Shown here: positions 26,453 through 34,937 of the stretch, one piece after another
Numbering within the stretch: position 1 is the first letter of the stretch
How the letters are laid out: each line of letters opens with the position of its first letter
Position numbers and translations under genes: made by a program
The notes under the pieces: generated by a model
The model's input: the letters and a program-made list of their open reading frames with translations, nothing else
Told to the model about the DNA's origin: nothing
The model's database searches: none
From: Streptosporangium sp. NBC_01755
GTDB lineage: Bacteria > Actinomycetota > Actinomycetes > Streptosporangiales > Streptosporangiaceae
Length of the DNA stretch: 64,000 nucleotides
Direction of reading: 5' to 3'
NCBI RefSeq assembly: GCF_035917995.1
Contig: NZ_CP109131.1
Location: forward strand, 2,604,001 to 2,668,000

Positions 26453-26488
26453 TTCTATAGAACACCATAGAACACAGCAGTATGTTCC
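26453..26488. promoter_or_regulatory. Operator-like repeats upstream of GntR 2
   Basis: A perfect 10-bp palindrome TTCTATAGAA runs into tandem 10-mers TATAGAACAC and CATAGAACAC, followed by ATGTTCC at 26482. The same GAACAC / TGTTCC core appears at 22585-22624 and 29193-29297, suggesting one GntR regulon. Confidence 0.55.
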
Positions 26489-26527
26489 GCTGGAGTGCCC
26501 TCCTCTACGGGCTTCTACCGTGTGCTC

Positions 26528-26794
26528 ATGACCGAGTTGCGCGATGATCTGCCCAGGTGGCGACAGGTACGAGACATCATCGTCAAGCGCATCGAGGCCG
26601 GCCAGTACAAGCCAGGCCAACGCATCCCCTCGGTCGTCGACCTCACCCAAGAATTCGGCATCGCCACCCAGACCGCACAAAAGGTCATGAACGCCCTACG
26701 CAAGGACCGATGGATCCGCACCGAACGCGGCATGGGAAGCTTCGTCACCACCACCGAGGAACGCACCACAGAGCCCGACGAGGCACCCGAGTAG
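26528..26794 (+). CDS. GntR-family DNA-binding protein, GntR 2
   Basis: This 88-aa protein starts at ATG 26528 (MTELRDDLPRWRQVRDII). It has a GntR winged helix with YKPGQRIPSVVDLTQEFGIA, TAQKVMNALRKDRWI and the wing RTERGMGSFVTT. There is no effector domain, only a Thr/Glu tail. It is divergent from the A-B-C cassette, and the same layout recurs at 61818. Likely local repressor of the cassette. Confidence 0.82.
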   Translation: MTELRDDLPRWRQVRDIIVKRIEAGQYKPGQRIPSVVDLTQEFGIATQTAQKVMNALRKDRWIRTERGMGSFVTTTEERTTEPDEAPE

Positions 26795-27442
26795 CCACTA
26801 CAGCCTCAAGATCACCGGAGCCCGCTCACTCCGAATGAGAACTTTCCATACGTCTTTAAAGGCGATCCGCCTACGGCGTCTCGCCGCGCGTCGGCGGTCG
26901 CTGGCCGCGCTGCGGCTCTTCGGCCGGTCGCGGCCCGCGCCGCCCACGCGCGAATAGTCATCACGGCGAACCCCAGACGGACGAAGTGCATCACGCGCCG
27001 CGGCCAGACACCAGCTGCACCAATTGCATTCGGTGACTGTTAGAGCATGTCTCTGGCGGGGACCTCCGGCCCCGAGGTGATCAGGGAGAGGGAAGTGTAG
27101 CGAAGATCTTCCCTTGACCCCTTGCGATAACGGCTCCACCGCTCCTTGTCGGTGCGTCCTATTACAATCGAAAGTTTGATCTCATCTAGACTGATGAACA
27201 CTAGATGTGGTGGCAGTGCATGATTTCACCACAACATGTTGGGTGACTGGCTTGCCTGTGGTCACTAAAGGTGATCTACTAATATCGGCCGAAAACAAGC
27301 AGGCCCCACCGGGGCCTCGACGTGAGGTCGAGTCATCCCGTGTGGGGCCTATGCGTTGGTAGCGCCTTTGGACCTTACAGCGACGGGCGCGGTTGTCCAA
27401 GCCCGAGCAGTCGATGAGTCGACCTCGGGAATGGAATGATGC
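26795..27442. other. Gene-free AICE spacer with terminator-like hairpin
   Basis: No ORF here has convincing coding bias. A perfect 7-bp stem (AGGCCCC/GGGGCCT, 27301-27317) with a CACC-type loop forms a stable GC hairpin. AT-richer sequence at 27160-27240 may hold a promoter for the Cas2-like gene. The long minus-strand frame over 27182-27616 is antisense noise. Confidence 0.5.
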
Positions 27443-27718
27443 GTGGCCGTAAAGTCGCTGCTCATCGGGTATGACCTGAACCGACCAGGTCAGGACTACA
27501 GCTCGCTGATCAAGGAGATCAAGGCGTTCGAGACGTGGTGGCACCATCTCGACTCGACCTGGATCGTCCGGACGAGCAAGACCACGAATGAGGTGCGGGA
27601 TGTACTCAAGCAGCACATCGACTCAGGTGATGAACTGCTCGTTGCCGAGCTGACTGGGAATGCCGCATGGGTGGGCTTCAACCAGACGGGGAGCAAGTGG
27701 CTGAAAGAGAACCTCTAA
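27443..27718 (+). CDS. Solo Cas2-like (SinR-like) small protein
   Basis: This 91-aa protein begins GTG 27443 with KSLLIGYDLNRPGQDYSSLI, the first beta strand of the Cas2/VapD ferredoxin-like fold with its key Asp. The middle TWWHHLDSTWIVRTSKTTNEV and end DELLVAELTGNAAWVGF match small Cas2-like proteins often labelled SinR. No cas1, effector or CRISPR repeat lies nearby, so it is a stand-alone gene. Cas2-like proteins may be dimeric nucleases or structural proteins. A GC hairpin follows at 27778-27799. Confidence 0.7.
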   Translation: MAVKSLLIGYDLNRPGQDYSSLIKEIKAFETWWHHLDSTWIVRTSKTTNEVRDVLKQHIDSGDELLVAELTGNAAWVGFNQTGSKWLKENL

Positions 27719-28180
27719 GCGCGGAGCTTCGATGAACTCGCCCCTATAGTGCCGGAATTGGTTGAGCGTGGGCAACTCTGGGGGCTCCACCGCCCCCAGA
27801 CCCCCGCGTACCGGAGGGCTCATTCGCGCGAATAGGGCGGTCACACCGACTCGCCGTCCGCGCGAATGGGCCCTCCGGACTGTACGTCGGTGCGAGGAGA
27901 GCCGGCTCCACGCCCAGGAACCGTTCGGCGTGTCACACTGCGCCCCGTGGCTCGCTGATCCACTGGAAATCACCAGAGTCGTGTTCGACCCCTCGGTCTT
28001 CGACTTCACCACGGCGAGCGTCCCATGCTGACGGCCGGTTTCCTCGTTTACCTGGCAACGAAGACGCTGCAGTGAAGGGCTGACCTTTTGGGGAGCGTGA
28101 CCACGCCAGTCCACATGCCGTCTCCGCGCTGGTAGAGGCTTCCCCGCCATGCGCGTGGGCTCTTGGTCTGGGCATTCCCA
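27719..28180. other. Spacer with two inverted repeats, no gene
   Basis: A 8-bp stem hairpin (CTGGGGGC/GCCCCCAG, 27778-27799) fits a terminator for the Cas2-like gene. Immediately after it, arms at 27811-27830 and 27859-27878 are inverted repeats of 20 bp with one mismatch around a 28-nt loop. The remainder shows no reliable coding frame. Confidence 0.55.
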
Positions 28181-28999
28181 TCACTCCTCGGTGGTGTCTG
28201 GTCCGAGTGGGCTTAGGTAGCCCGTCTGTGTTGCGAACGACTCGAAGAAAGCTTCGAGCCCGGCCTCTGCCTCTTCCTGCGTCTTGAACGACCCGCTTCT
28301 GAGGACCACTTTGCCTTCGGCGCTCAACAACTCAAACCGGTGCTGGTTGTCCTCGTCCTCGCAGATTCTTGTCTGGCCGACGCCTCTGATGGTGATGTCG
28401 ACGACATCACCAGGCTGGAGAGGCGGCTGCTTCTCGTGAGCCCGGGAGTTCCTTGCGCGCTTCCGACTCTGTGCGAGCGCTTCTTGCCTGGCGCGGGCCT
28501 GGTTCACAGCTTGGAGGAGGTGTGTGGACACCTTGGTATCCAAGGCGCTGACAGCACGCTTCTCGAACTCCTTTGGGGGCATGTCTCCCTTCGCCATCTC
28601 AGACATGAGGTTCATGAGCTCGCTAAGGCGCTTCCACTCCTCCTTGAGTCGAAGCTGCCAGTAGTGCCGGAACACCTCCTTGACCTCCGAGGGCAGCTTG
28701 GCTTCCTCGATCATCCGCTGGGCGACGGACTGGGGTTCCGGCGAGGGCGAGACGGTCGCGTTGCTGAGTAGCTCGGGGGGAACGTGCCCAGACAGGACCA
28801 GCAGGGGCTCGATCTTCATCTTGAAGAGTTTGCTGAGCTCTACCAGGTGCTTGATCTGCGGTTGGCTGCCCTTGCGCCACCTGGTGACGGTGGACTGCTG
28901 CACGCTGAGAGCGTCAGCCAGTTGAGCGTCTGATCTGTAGCCGAGTGCCCGGGCGGTAGCGGTCACCCAGTCGGCAAAAACGCTGGTGGTGTCCTCCAT
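28181..28999 (-). CDS. XRE-family regulator with C-terminal extra domain
   Basis: This 272-aa protein starts at ATG 28999. The HTH is at about 18-65: YRSDAQLADALSVQQSTVTR and the recognition helix WRKGSQPQIKHLVELSKLF. A charged helical middle follows (about 100-190, EEWKRLSELMNLMSEMAKG). The C-terminal part near 215-265 (HRFELLSAEGKVVLRSGSF, then KTQEEAEAGLEAF) resembles the YegP/DUF1508 repeat. Divergent from the Xis-like gene across GTTCC repeats; probably a phage- or element-type repressor. Confidence 0.75.
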   Translation of the reverse strand: MEDTTSVFADWVTATARALGYRSDAQLADALSVQQSTVTRWRKGSQPQIKHLVELSKLFKMKIEPLLVLSGHVPPELLSNATVSPSPEPQSVAQRMIEEAKLPSEVKEVFRHYWQLRLKEEWKRLSELMNLMSEMAKGDMPPKEFEKRAVSALDTKVSTHLLQAVNQARARQEALAQSRKRARNSRAHEKQPPLQPGDVVDITIRGVGQTRICEDEDNQHRFELLSAEGKVVLRSGSFKTQEEAEAGLEAFFESFATQTGYLSPLGPDTTEE

Positions 29000-29192
29000 C
29001 GATGCGTCTCCAAGGTACTCAAGTGATACGCATTGGAGTGTAGTGAACATCATGCGTCCACGCAAGGAATGACTGTTCGTGTATGCAGTGCGCTGTCATG
29101 GCGGGGCACGTAGAGGCTCGAACAGGCATGCTCGGTCGCCGAGCCAAGACGTTAGCGGCTCTCGCCGCTACACTCCCGCCGGCGGCCTCTTG

Positions 29193-29297
29193 TGTTCCTG
29201 TATGTTCCTGTACTTCCCCTTGTGGTGGGTGGTTTCGGCTCTGGATAGCTCCGGGTGGTGCCGAGTATTTCCGCGATGTTCCGCGACGTTCCGCAAC
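29193..29297. promoter_or_regulatory. GTTCC tandem repeats in a divergent promoter region
   Basis: Two perfect 10-mers TGTTCCTGTA lie at 29193-29212. Three 10-mers TTTCCGCGAT, GTTCCGCGAC and GTTCCGCAAC lie at 29268-29297. They sit in the 586-bp region between the XRE gene (minus) and the Xis-like gene (plus), with no other gene. Iteron or operator function is inferred from the shared TGTTCC core with the GntR sites. Confidence 0.5.
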
Positions 29298-29585
29298 GAG
29301 TCGCACAATGGGCTTTACGGAACTGTCGTACCACGCATCATGATCAACTTGTATCTTGCGTCGGACGTCACCCCCTGGTTGCGAGAAGGGTGGAGGTGCC
29401 GGTATAACGGTGTATGGCCAAGGTCAAGTTCCATGCTGTGGTTCGATTCAGGCCGAAAAAGCGTTAAGCCCCCAGTGGGTGCGCACGCGGTTGGAGGTGG
29501 TGCTCCAGCCGCCGCACGTGCTTCCACTGAGGGCCGATGACTGCACTGCTACCTACTGGCGCTTCAAACCGAGGGAGACACAGTC

Positions 29586-29969
29586 ATGGGTGATTGTATG
29601 CGTACGCGCATGCACCATGAAACCCCGAGTTCCACTCCTCCGCATCTGGTCGCTGAAGGCGAGTCGTCCCAAAATGCCCCGGACTTCGCCGGCGTCGTCC
29701 GTCCTTGGGGCAAGTTCTTCAACCTCTTCTCCGACGGAACTCTGATCCCGCTGATGACGGGCGGCTCGGTCGACATTGCTCCCGAGTTGCCGATGCTTCT
29801 CATGGTCGAAAAGACCGCCGACCAGCTTCGTATCGGCAGGACCAGGGCGTTCGTACTGGTCAAGTCCGGCGAGATTGAATCCATCAAGGTTGATGAGCGC
29901 CGCCGACGCGTTCCCCGCGAGGCCATCGCCGATTACATCATGCACCTGCGTGACCAGGCCCAGGCGTAG
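29586..29969 (+). CDS. Excisionase/BldC-like HTH protein
   Basis: This 127-aa protein starts at ATG 29586 after GGGAG. The C-terminal half is an HTH_17 domain: MVEKTADQLRIGRTRAFVLVKSGEIESIKV and RRRVPREAIADYIMHLR. The N-terminal half (PDFAGVVRPWGKFFNLFSDG) is unusual for a plain Xis. It could be a second recombination directionality factor or a regulator. It is 9 bp from the next gene, so co-transcribed with the antirepressor-like protein. Confidence 0.72.
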   Translation: MGDCMRTRMHHETPSSTPPHLVAEGESSQNAPDFAGVVRPWGKFFNLFSDGTLIPLMTGGSVDIAPELPMLLMVEKTADQLRIGRTRAFVLVKSGEIESIKVDERRRRVPREAIADYIMHLRDQAQA

Positions 29970-29978
29970 GGGGCGACG

Positions 29979-30770
29979 ATGACCGAGATCGTCCCCACCC
30001 CGTTCGAGTTCGACGGGGAGTGTTTCTTTGGCGTCCTGATGCCTAACGGCGACTTCGGGATTCCGCTGAGTTCCCTCGTCGCCCCCATCGACATCAGCCT
30101 CGATGCTCAGCGCCGTCTCATCGAGCGTTCCGCCTGGTCGAAGGGCCGTACGACCAAGATGGTCGTCCAGGTCCCGAACGACTCCCAGGCCCGCCTCCAC
30201 TTCGTGATCAGCTACCGGATCATTCCGATGTGGATCGCCAACATCGAGCCCTCCCGGCTCAAGGACGACGCCACGCGGAAGCGTATCGAGCGGTGGCAGG
30301 TCGAACTGGCCGACGCGCTCTACGACTATGTATTAAACGGCGGTGCGATCAACCCGCGTGCCACGGCTGACCAGCTCGATCAGCTCGGCGAGGACATCCA
30401 GCGGGCCAAGGCGGCGGCTGAAGTCATCGCCACCCTCGCTGGTGTCGGCGTCGGCGACCGCGGCTACTGGGACGCCTGTGGTAGACGGCTCGCTGGGCGC
30501 CTCATGGGGGAGACGCCCCAGCTGGATCCGCTGACCAAGCCGCTCACTGTGTCCATGTACCTGGAGAGCAAGGGCCTGTCCGGCACTGAGATCAAGCGCC
30601 TTGCCTCGTCCTTCGGCAAGGCGCTCAAGAAGCTTTACGTTAACTCGTTCGGCGAGGCGCCGCCCCAGATCGAGGACCTCGTCGGCCGTCACGTCACGCT
30701 CGTGGCACAGTACCAGGAGCGGCACCGCCCGCTTTTCGACCAGGTCTACAACATGCTCGTCGTCCCCTGA
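29979..30770 (+). CDS. Phage antirepressor N-terminal-type protein (P22_AR_N)
   Basis: In this 263-aa protein residues 12-115 match the P22 antirepressor N-terminal pattern: GVLMPNGDFGIPLSSLVAPI, then SLDAQRRLIERSAWSKGRTT and the F-x-I-S-Y-R-I-I-P-M-W-I-A-N-I core, ending ALYDYV. The C-terminal half is helical (GTEIKRLASSFGKALKKLYV) without a known domain. Related proteins bind repressors or act as regulators. It sits between an HTH gene and HAD copy 2 in one plus-strand run. Confidence 0.75.
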   Translation: MTEIVPTPFEFDGECFFGVLMPNGDFGIPLSSLVAPIDISLDAQRRLIERSAWSKGRTTKMVVQVPNDSQARLHFVISYRIIPMWIANIEPSRLKDDATRKRIERWQVELADALYDYVLNGGAINPRATADQLDQLGEDIQRAKAAAEVIATLAGVGVGDRGYWDACGRRLAGRLMGETPQLDPLTKPLTVSMYLESKGLSGTEIKRLASSFGKALKKLYVNSFGEAPPQIEDLVGRHVTLVAQYQERHRPLFDQVYNMLVVP

Positions 30771-30852
30771 TCCGGCTCGTCACCCGCCCGGCGTCCTCGA
30801 TCTGATGCCGGGCGGGTCTCAGGATCAGGCGTTCCTCATAAGGTGGGTTGCC

Positions 30853-31503
30853 GTGCAGCGACTTGCGCTCTTCGACTTGGACAACACGCTCGTCAACCTG
30901 GACGAGGCGTTCCAGGTATGGGCCGAGGACTTCGCCGAGGAGCACAATCTGGAGAGCGAGGCGGCTGGCTGGTTGCTCTCTCTCGACCGGGTCGGCTACC
31001 CGCATCGTGAGGCCTTCTTCACCAAGGTTCGTGATCGTTTCGCCTTGCCCGAGTCGGTTGACGAGCTGTGGAGCCGCTACCGTCAGCGCATGCCGTACCT
31101 CGTCCACTGTCGGCCCGAGGTAATGGACGGGCTGTCTCGACTCCGTGCGTCGGGCTGGAGGGTGGCGATCGTCACCAACGGCACCGCAGACAACCAGCTC
31201 GGCAAGATTCAGCGGACGGGACTAGCCGAGGCCGTCGACGCCTACGCGCTCTCAGGGGTCGACGGCATCCGTAAGCCCGACATCGGGCTGTTCGAGGTCG
31301 CGGCCCAGCGTTGCGGTATGACCCTCGAAGGCGGGGGATGGATGGTCGGTGACAACCTCGTCGCCGACATCGGCGGGGGACAGGCAGCGGGGCTACGTAC
31401 GATCTGGATCGACCGAAGCACTTGGGTCAGCCATGACCACAGCGCGGATCATGTCGCCACCGACGTGCTTCAAGCCATGGAGATCCTGCACAGCGAGCGA
31501 TGA
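30853..31503 (+). CDS. HAD-superfamily hydrolase, AICE copy 2
   Basis: This 216-aa protein starts at GTG 30853. It has the same motif set and length as the gene at 11889-12542: LALFDLDNTLVNL, IVTNGTADNQLGK, GVDGIRKPD and MVGDNLVADIGGG. The two differ most in the C-terminal 20 residues. Having two copies in one element suggests either duplication or recruitment by two cargo modules. Substrate unknown. It follows the antirepressor-like gene by 82 bp. The next 293 bp (31504-31796) show no gene. Confidence 0.85.
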   Translation: MQRLALFDLDNTLVNLDEAFQVWAEDFAEEHNLESEAAGWLLSLDRVGYPHREAFFTKVRDRFALPESVDELWSRYRQRMPYLVHCRPEVMDGLSRLRASGWRVAIVTNGTADNQLGKIQRTGLAEAVDAYALSGVDGIRKPDIGLFEVAAQRCGMTLEGGGWMVGDNLVADIGGGQAAGLRTIWIDRSTWVSHDHSADHVATDVLQAMEILHSER

Positions 31504-31796
31504 TCGAGCGGCCATGCCGCAGCCCGGCGAGGAGTGCCGTACAGCAGCCCCGTACAGCAACACCGTCTTACACGATCACACGCCACCGACCCGTATCTAC
31601 CGCCCGATCAGGACACGAGCCTGCCGACCTGGGCACCGCACTTCACTCGTAATGAAGTGTTCGGACACCCAGCCTCACAGTCGCTGCCGCGGTGTGGGGA
31701 CCATGAGTGGTTACCTAGAACGATGGTTCCCCGAATGGTCTGATCTGCAAGGCCCCACGAACAAGAGGGAGGAACTGAGAGGGATACCTCAAGATC

Positions 31797-34700
31797 CTAG
31801 CCAGGCCGACCTGTCCCCTTGTCGATCGCGGCCTCGTAGAACGCGTCGGCGAGGGCCACGATGATCCCTTTGATCGCAGGCCCGTCAGTGAAGAAGTAGT
31901 CAGCCATGGCGTTATGCGCCTCCTGGTTGTCGGCGACGACCTCGGTGACGGCGGACTGGAAGTCCTGCGACTCCATGAACTGCTTCTTCGAGTTCACCCG
32001 GGTCTGCTGGACCAGGTCCGGGTCGGCGAGCAGTCGCTGCACGAGCCCCTGCACGAACTCCCGGATCTGGGACTCGGCGAACGACTCGGCACCGAAGAGG
32101 TCGTTCATCTTGTCGATGACGACCTGGAGCGCGACGTACTTCGGCTCCTTCTTGGTGCCGGTGCCTGCTGCGCCGATCCCCTTCAGCGCACTGTCTCCGG
32201 TCAGCGAGATGTCAATCGCGATTGCCTTGCTGTGCTTCACACCGACCAGGACTACGTCCGAAAGGTCGACGTCGGCGCTCCATGAGGACTCGGCGATGAC
32301 CTTCTCCAAAAGCCGGAGGAAGATCGAGAGCATCTCCATGTACGGGTCGCCGTAGTCGACGATCTGGCTCATGAAGTCATAGAGCCGCACGTAGGTGGAG
32401 ACGTCCTTGCGGAAGAGGTCGAGCGTGTTGAGCGTGACCTTGTCCTCGGTCTCGATCGCTGCCGCGTAGCGACGCCGGAAGTCGTGCTGGGCCGGGCTGA
32501 TTGCCGCCGAGAGCGCGTTGTTGCCCTTGCGGGTGACCCACAGCTCGGCGACCTGGCGGACCTGCTCCTCGGTGTAGATCCCCGCGTGGGCGAGCTTGGT
32601 CGCGAGGTGTATGACGACGTACGGGTTGGTCTCGGTTTCCAGGGTGGCGTTGGTGAAGTACGGATCGAAGGCGGTCTTGATGTCGTCGGGCTTGTTGATG
32701 AAGTCGATGACGAACGTCTTGGTCTTCTGCTCCCCGCCGGCGGTGCGGTGGGTTCGGTTGAGCCGGGAGAGCGTTTGCACGGCGGTGACCCCGGAGAGCT
32801 TCTTGTCGACGTACATCGCCGAGAGCAGCGGCTGGTCGAAGCCGGTCTGGAATTTGTTGGCGACCAGCATGATCTTGTACGTGTTGCCCTTGAACGCCGC
32901 GGCCAGGTCGGCGCCCGATCCGGGGTTCATTTTGGCCTCGGTGAAGTCGTCGTCCTTCGACGGCGTCGGCCCCCAGTCCTGGCTCCACGTCTCGTTCTCG
33001 GTCATCGACACCGACCCGGAGAACGCGACCAGGGTCCGGTAGTTGTACGACGCGTCCTCGGCGGCCCGCTTGGCGATGTAGGCGTCGATCGCCTTCTTGT
33101 ACTTCACCGCGGCCTTGCGCGAGTCGGTGACGACCATCGCCTTCGCCTTGCCCTCTAGCAGGTGGGCGACGTTGGCGTGGAAGTGCTCGATGATGATCTG
33201 CACCTTCTGGCTGATGTTGGTCGGGTGCAGCTGTACCCACCGCATCAGTCCCTTGCGCGCGGCCGACTCCTCGACCTCGCCGCCGTCGCCGCTCTCAGCC
33301 TTGCCGGCGATCTTCAACGCGGTGTCGTAGGACTGGTAGCCCTTGAGCACGTCGAGGATGTAGCCCTCCTCGATCGCCTGCTTCATGGAGTACAGGTGGA
33401 ACTCGTGCGGCTCGCCGTCCGGCCCCGTGCGGCCGAACAGTTCCAGGGTCTTGTTCTTCGGGGTTGCGGTGAAGGCGAAGTAGGAGATGTTCTCCGACTC
33501 GGCCCGCTCGGTCATCTCCGAGGCCAGGATCGCCTCGATGTCGACCGAGCCTCCGTCCTCGATCTCCTTGATCTCCTCGGCGGTCAGAACCTGTCTCAGC
33601 TTCGAGGAGATCTGTCCCGACTGTGAGGAGTGCGCTTCGTCGGCGATGACGGCGAACCGCTTGCCCTTCAGGCCGGAGTCGGCCCGGATCTCGTCGAGGG
33701 CGTGCGGGAAGGTCTGTACCGTCACCGCGATGATTAACTCGCCGTTCTTCAGCGCCTGTGCCAGGAGGCCGGACTTCGACTTCGCGCCGGCCTTGCGCAC
33801 GTCCTCGGGGCTGATCGTCGCGACGATCTTCCCGCTGCCGTCGATCTGCCGGATCGCGTCCTGAAGCTGTCCGTCGAGCACTGTGCGGTCGACGACCACG
33901 ATGACCGAGTCGAAGACCTTCTCATCATCGACGTGGAGCCGGGCGAGACGGTGTGCCGTCCAGGCGATCGTGTTCGTCTTCCCCGACCCCGCGGAGTGCT
34001 CGATCAGATAACGCTGGCCGACACCTTCCTCAGCCACGGCGGCCACGATGTCCGTGACCGCCTCCCACTGGTGGAACCGGGGGAACAGCATGTTCGTACG
34101 GCGCACCGACGTGCCGGTCGTGACGTCCCACTCCTCCTTGGTCTCCACGATCATTAGCCGGCCGATGATGTTGAGCCAGGCGTGCTTCTCCCAGACTCGC
34201 TCCCACAGGTACGCCGTCGCCGACCTCCCGTCCGCACCAGGTGGGTTCCCGGCGCCGTCGTCGAAGCCGGTGTCGAACGGCAGGAAGTGCGTATCCTCGC
34301 CTTCCAGCCGGGTCGTCATCGCGGCGAAGTCGTTGGAGACCGCGAAGTGGACCAGCGCCCGGTGCCCGAACGACAGCAGCGGCTCGCGCCGACCGTTGGT
34401 CAGCGGATTGCGCTTCTTCTGGTACTGCTGGATCGCCTCGTTCAGCGACTGGGTGAAGTCGGTCTTCAGCTCCACCGTCGCGACCGGGAGCCCGTTGACG
34501 AAGAACACCAGGTCGATGCTGCGCTGGTCGGCGGTCGAGAAGTGCACCTGCCGCATCACCCGGACCCGCATCGCCGCATAGTGCGCGTTCGTCGTCTCGT
34601 TCAGCGTCGTCTCGGGCCGGAACTGCGCCATCTTCAACCGGCCACCGCCGATGAACTGCACCCCGTTCCGTAGGATGTTCAGCATCCCACCGCCATGCTC

Positions 34701-34937
34701 CAGCGGCTTGTCCAACGCCGTCGTCAGCACGTCGAGAAACTTCGCCTGCGACCCGGCCGCCTTCAGCGCCTTCTCGTACGCCGGCTTCTGGGTCGCCTCC
34801 AGCCAGGCGAACAGATCCTCGGGGAACAGCGCCCGCTCACGGTCGTAGCCGGTGTCGTCCGCCGAGTACAGCCACCCGTGGACCGCGAGGTACTCGCAGA
34901 TCTCCGTCTCGAAGACGACCTCGTTGTAATCAGCCAT
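31797..34937 (-). CDS. hsdR: Type I restriction endonuclease subunit R
   Basis: This 1046-aa protein has the N-terminal PD-(D/E)xK nuclease with Asp in RSIDLVFFVNG and VATVELKTD (ExK near 157-159). The superfamily-2 translocase has Walker A IEHSAGSGKTNTIAW (317-321), DEAHSSQ (about 434) and helicase motifs YFAFTATPKN, VANKFQTGFDQP and QTLSRLNRTHR. It cuts unmethylated DNA after ATP-driven translocation with HsdM and HsdS. The ATG at 34937 shares its A with the hsdS stop (TGATG). All motifs look intact. Confidence 0.95.
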   Translation of the reverse strand: MADYNEVVFETEICEYLAVHGWLYSADDTGYDRERALFPEDLFAWLEATQKPAYEKALKAAGSQAKFLDVLTTALDKPLEHGGGMLNILRNGVQFIGGGRLKMAQFRPETTLNETTNAHYAAMRVRVMRQVHFSTADQRSIDLVFFVNGLPVATVELKTDFTQSLNEAIQQYQKKRNPLTNGRREPLLSFGHRALVHFAVSNDFAAMTTRLEGEDTHFLPFDTGFDDGAGNPPGADGRSATAYLWERVWEKHAWLNIIGRLMIVETKEEWDVTTGTSVRRTNMLFPRFHQWEAVTDIVAAVAEEGVGQRYLIEHSAGSGKTNTIAWTAHRLARLHVDDEKVFDSVIVVVDRTVLDGQLQDAIRQIDGSGKIVATISPEDVRKAGAKSKSGLLAQALKNGELIIAVTVQTFPHALDEIRADSGLKGKRFAVIADEAHSSQSGQISSKLRQVLTAEEIKEIEDGGSVDIEAILASEMTERAESENISYFAFTATPKNKTLELFGRTGPDGEPHEFHLYSMKQAIEEGYILDVLKGYQSYDTALKIAGKAESGDGGEVEESAARKGLMRWVQLHPTNISQKVQIIIEHFHANVAHLLEGKAKAMVVTDSRKAAVKYKKAIDAYIAKRAAEDASYNYRTLVAFSGSVSMTENETWSQDWGPTPSKDDDFTEAKMNPGSGADLAAAFKGNTYKIMLVANKFQTGFDQPLLSAMYVDKKLSGVTAVQTLSRLNRTHRTAGGEQKTKTFVIDFINKPDDIKTAFDPYFTNATLETETNPYVVIHLATKLAHAGIYTEEQVRQVAELWVTRKGNNALSAAISPAQHDFRRRYAAAIETEDKVTLNTLDLFRKDVSTYVRLYDFMSQIVDYGDPYMEMLSIFLRLLEKVIAESSWSADVDLSDVVLVGVKHSKAIAIDISLTGDSALKGIGAAGTGTKKEPKYVALQVVIDKMNDLFGAESFAESQIREFVQGLVQRLLADPDLVQQTRVNSKKQFMESQDFQSAVTEVVADNQEAHNAMADYFFTDGPAIKGIIVALADAFYEAAIDKGTGRPG

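Noticed and set aside
27182-27616. Minus-strand gene overlapping the Cas2-like gene
   Set aside because: It is antisense to the Cas2-like frame and lacks motifs; the plus-strand frame fits a known family.
27443-27718. Type I/II CRISPR-Cas locus
   Set aside because: The Cas2-like gene stands alone; no cas1, effector or repeat array within the window.
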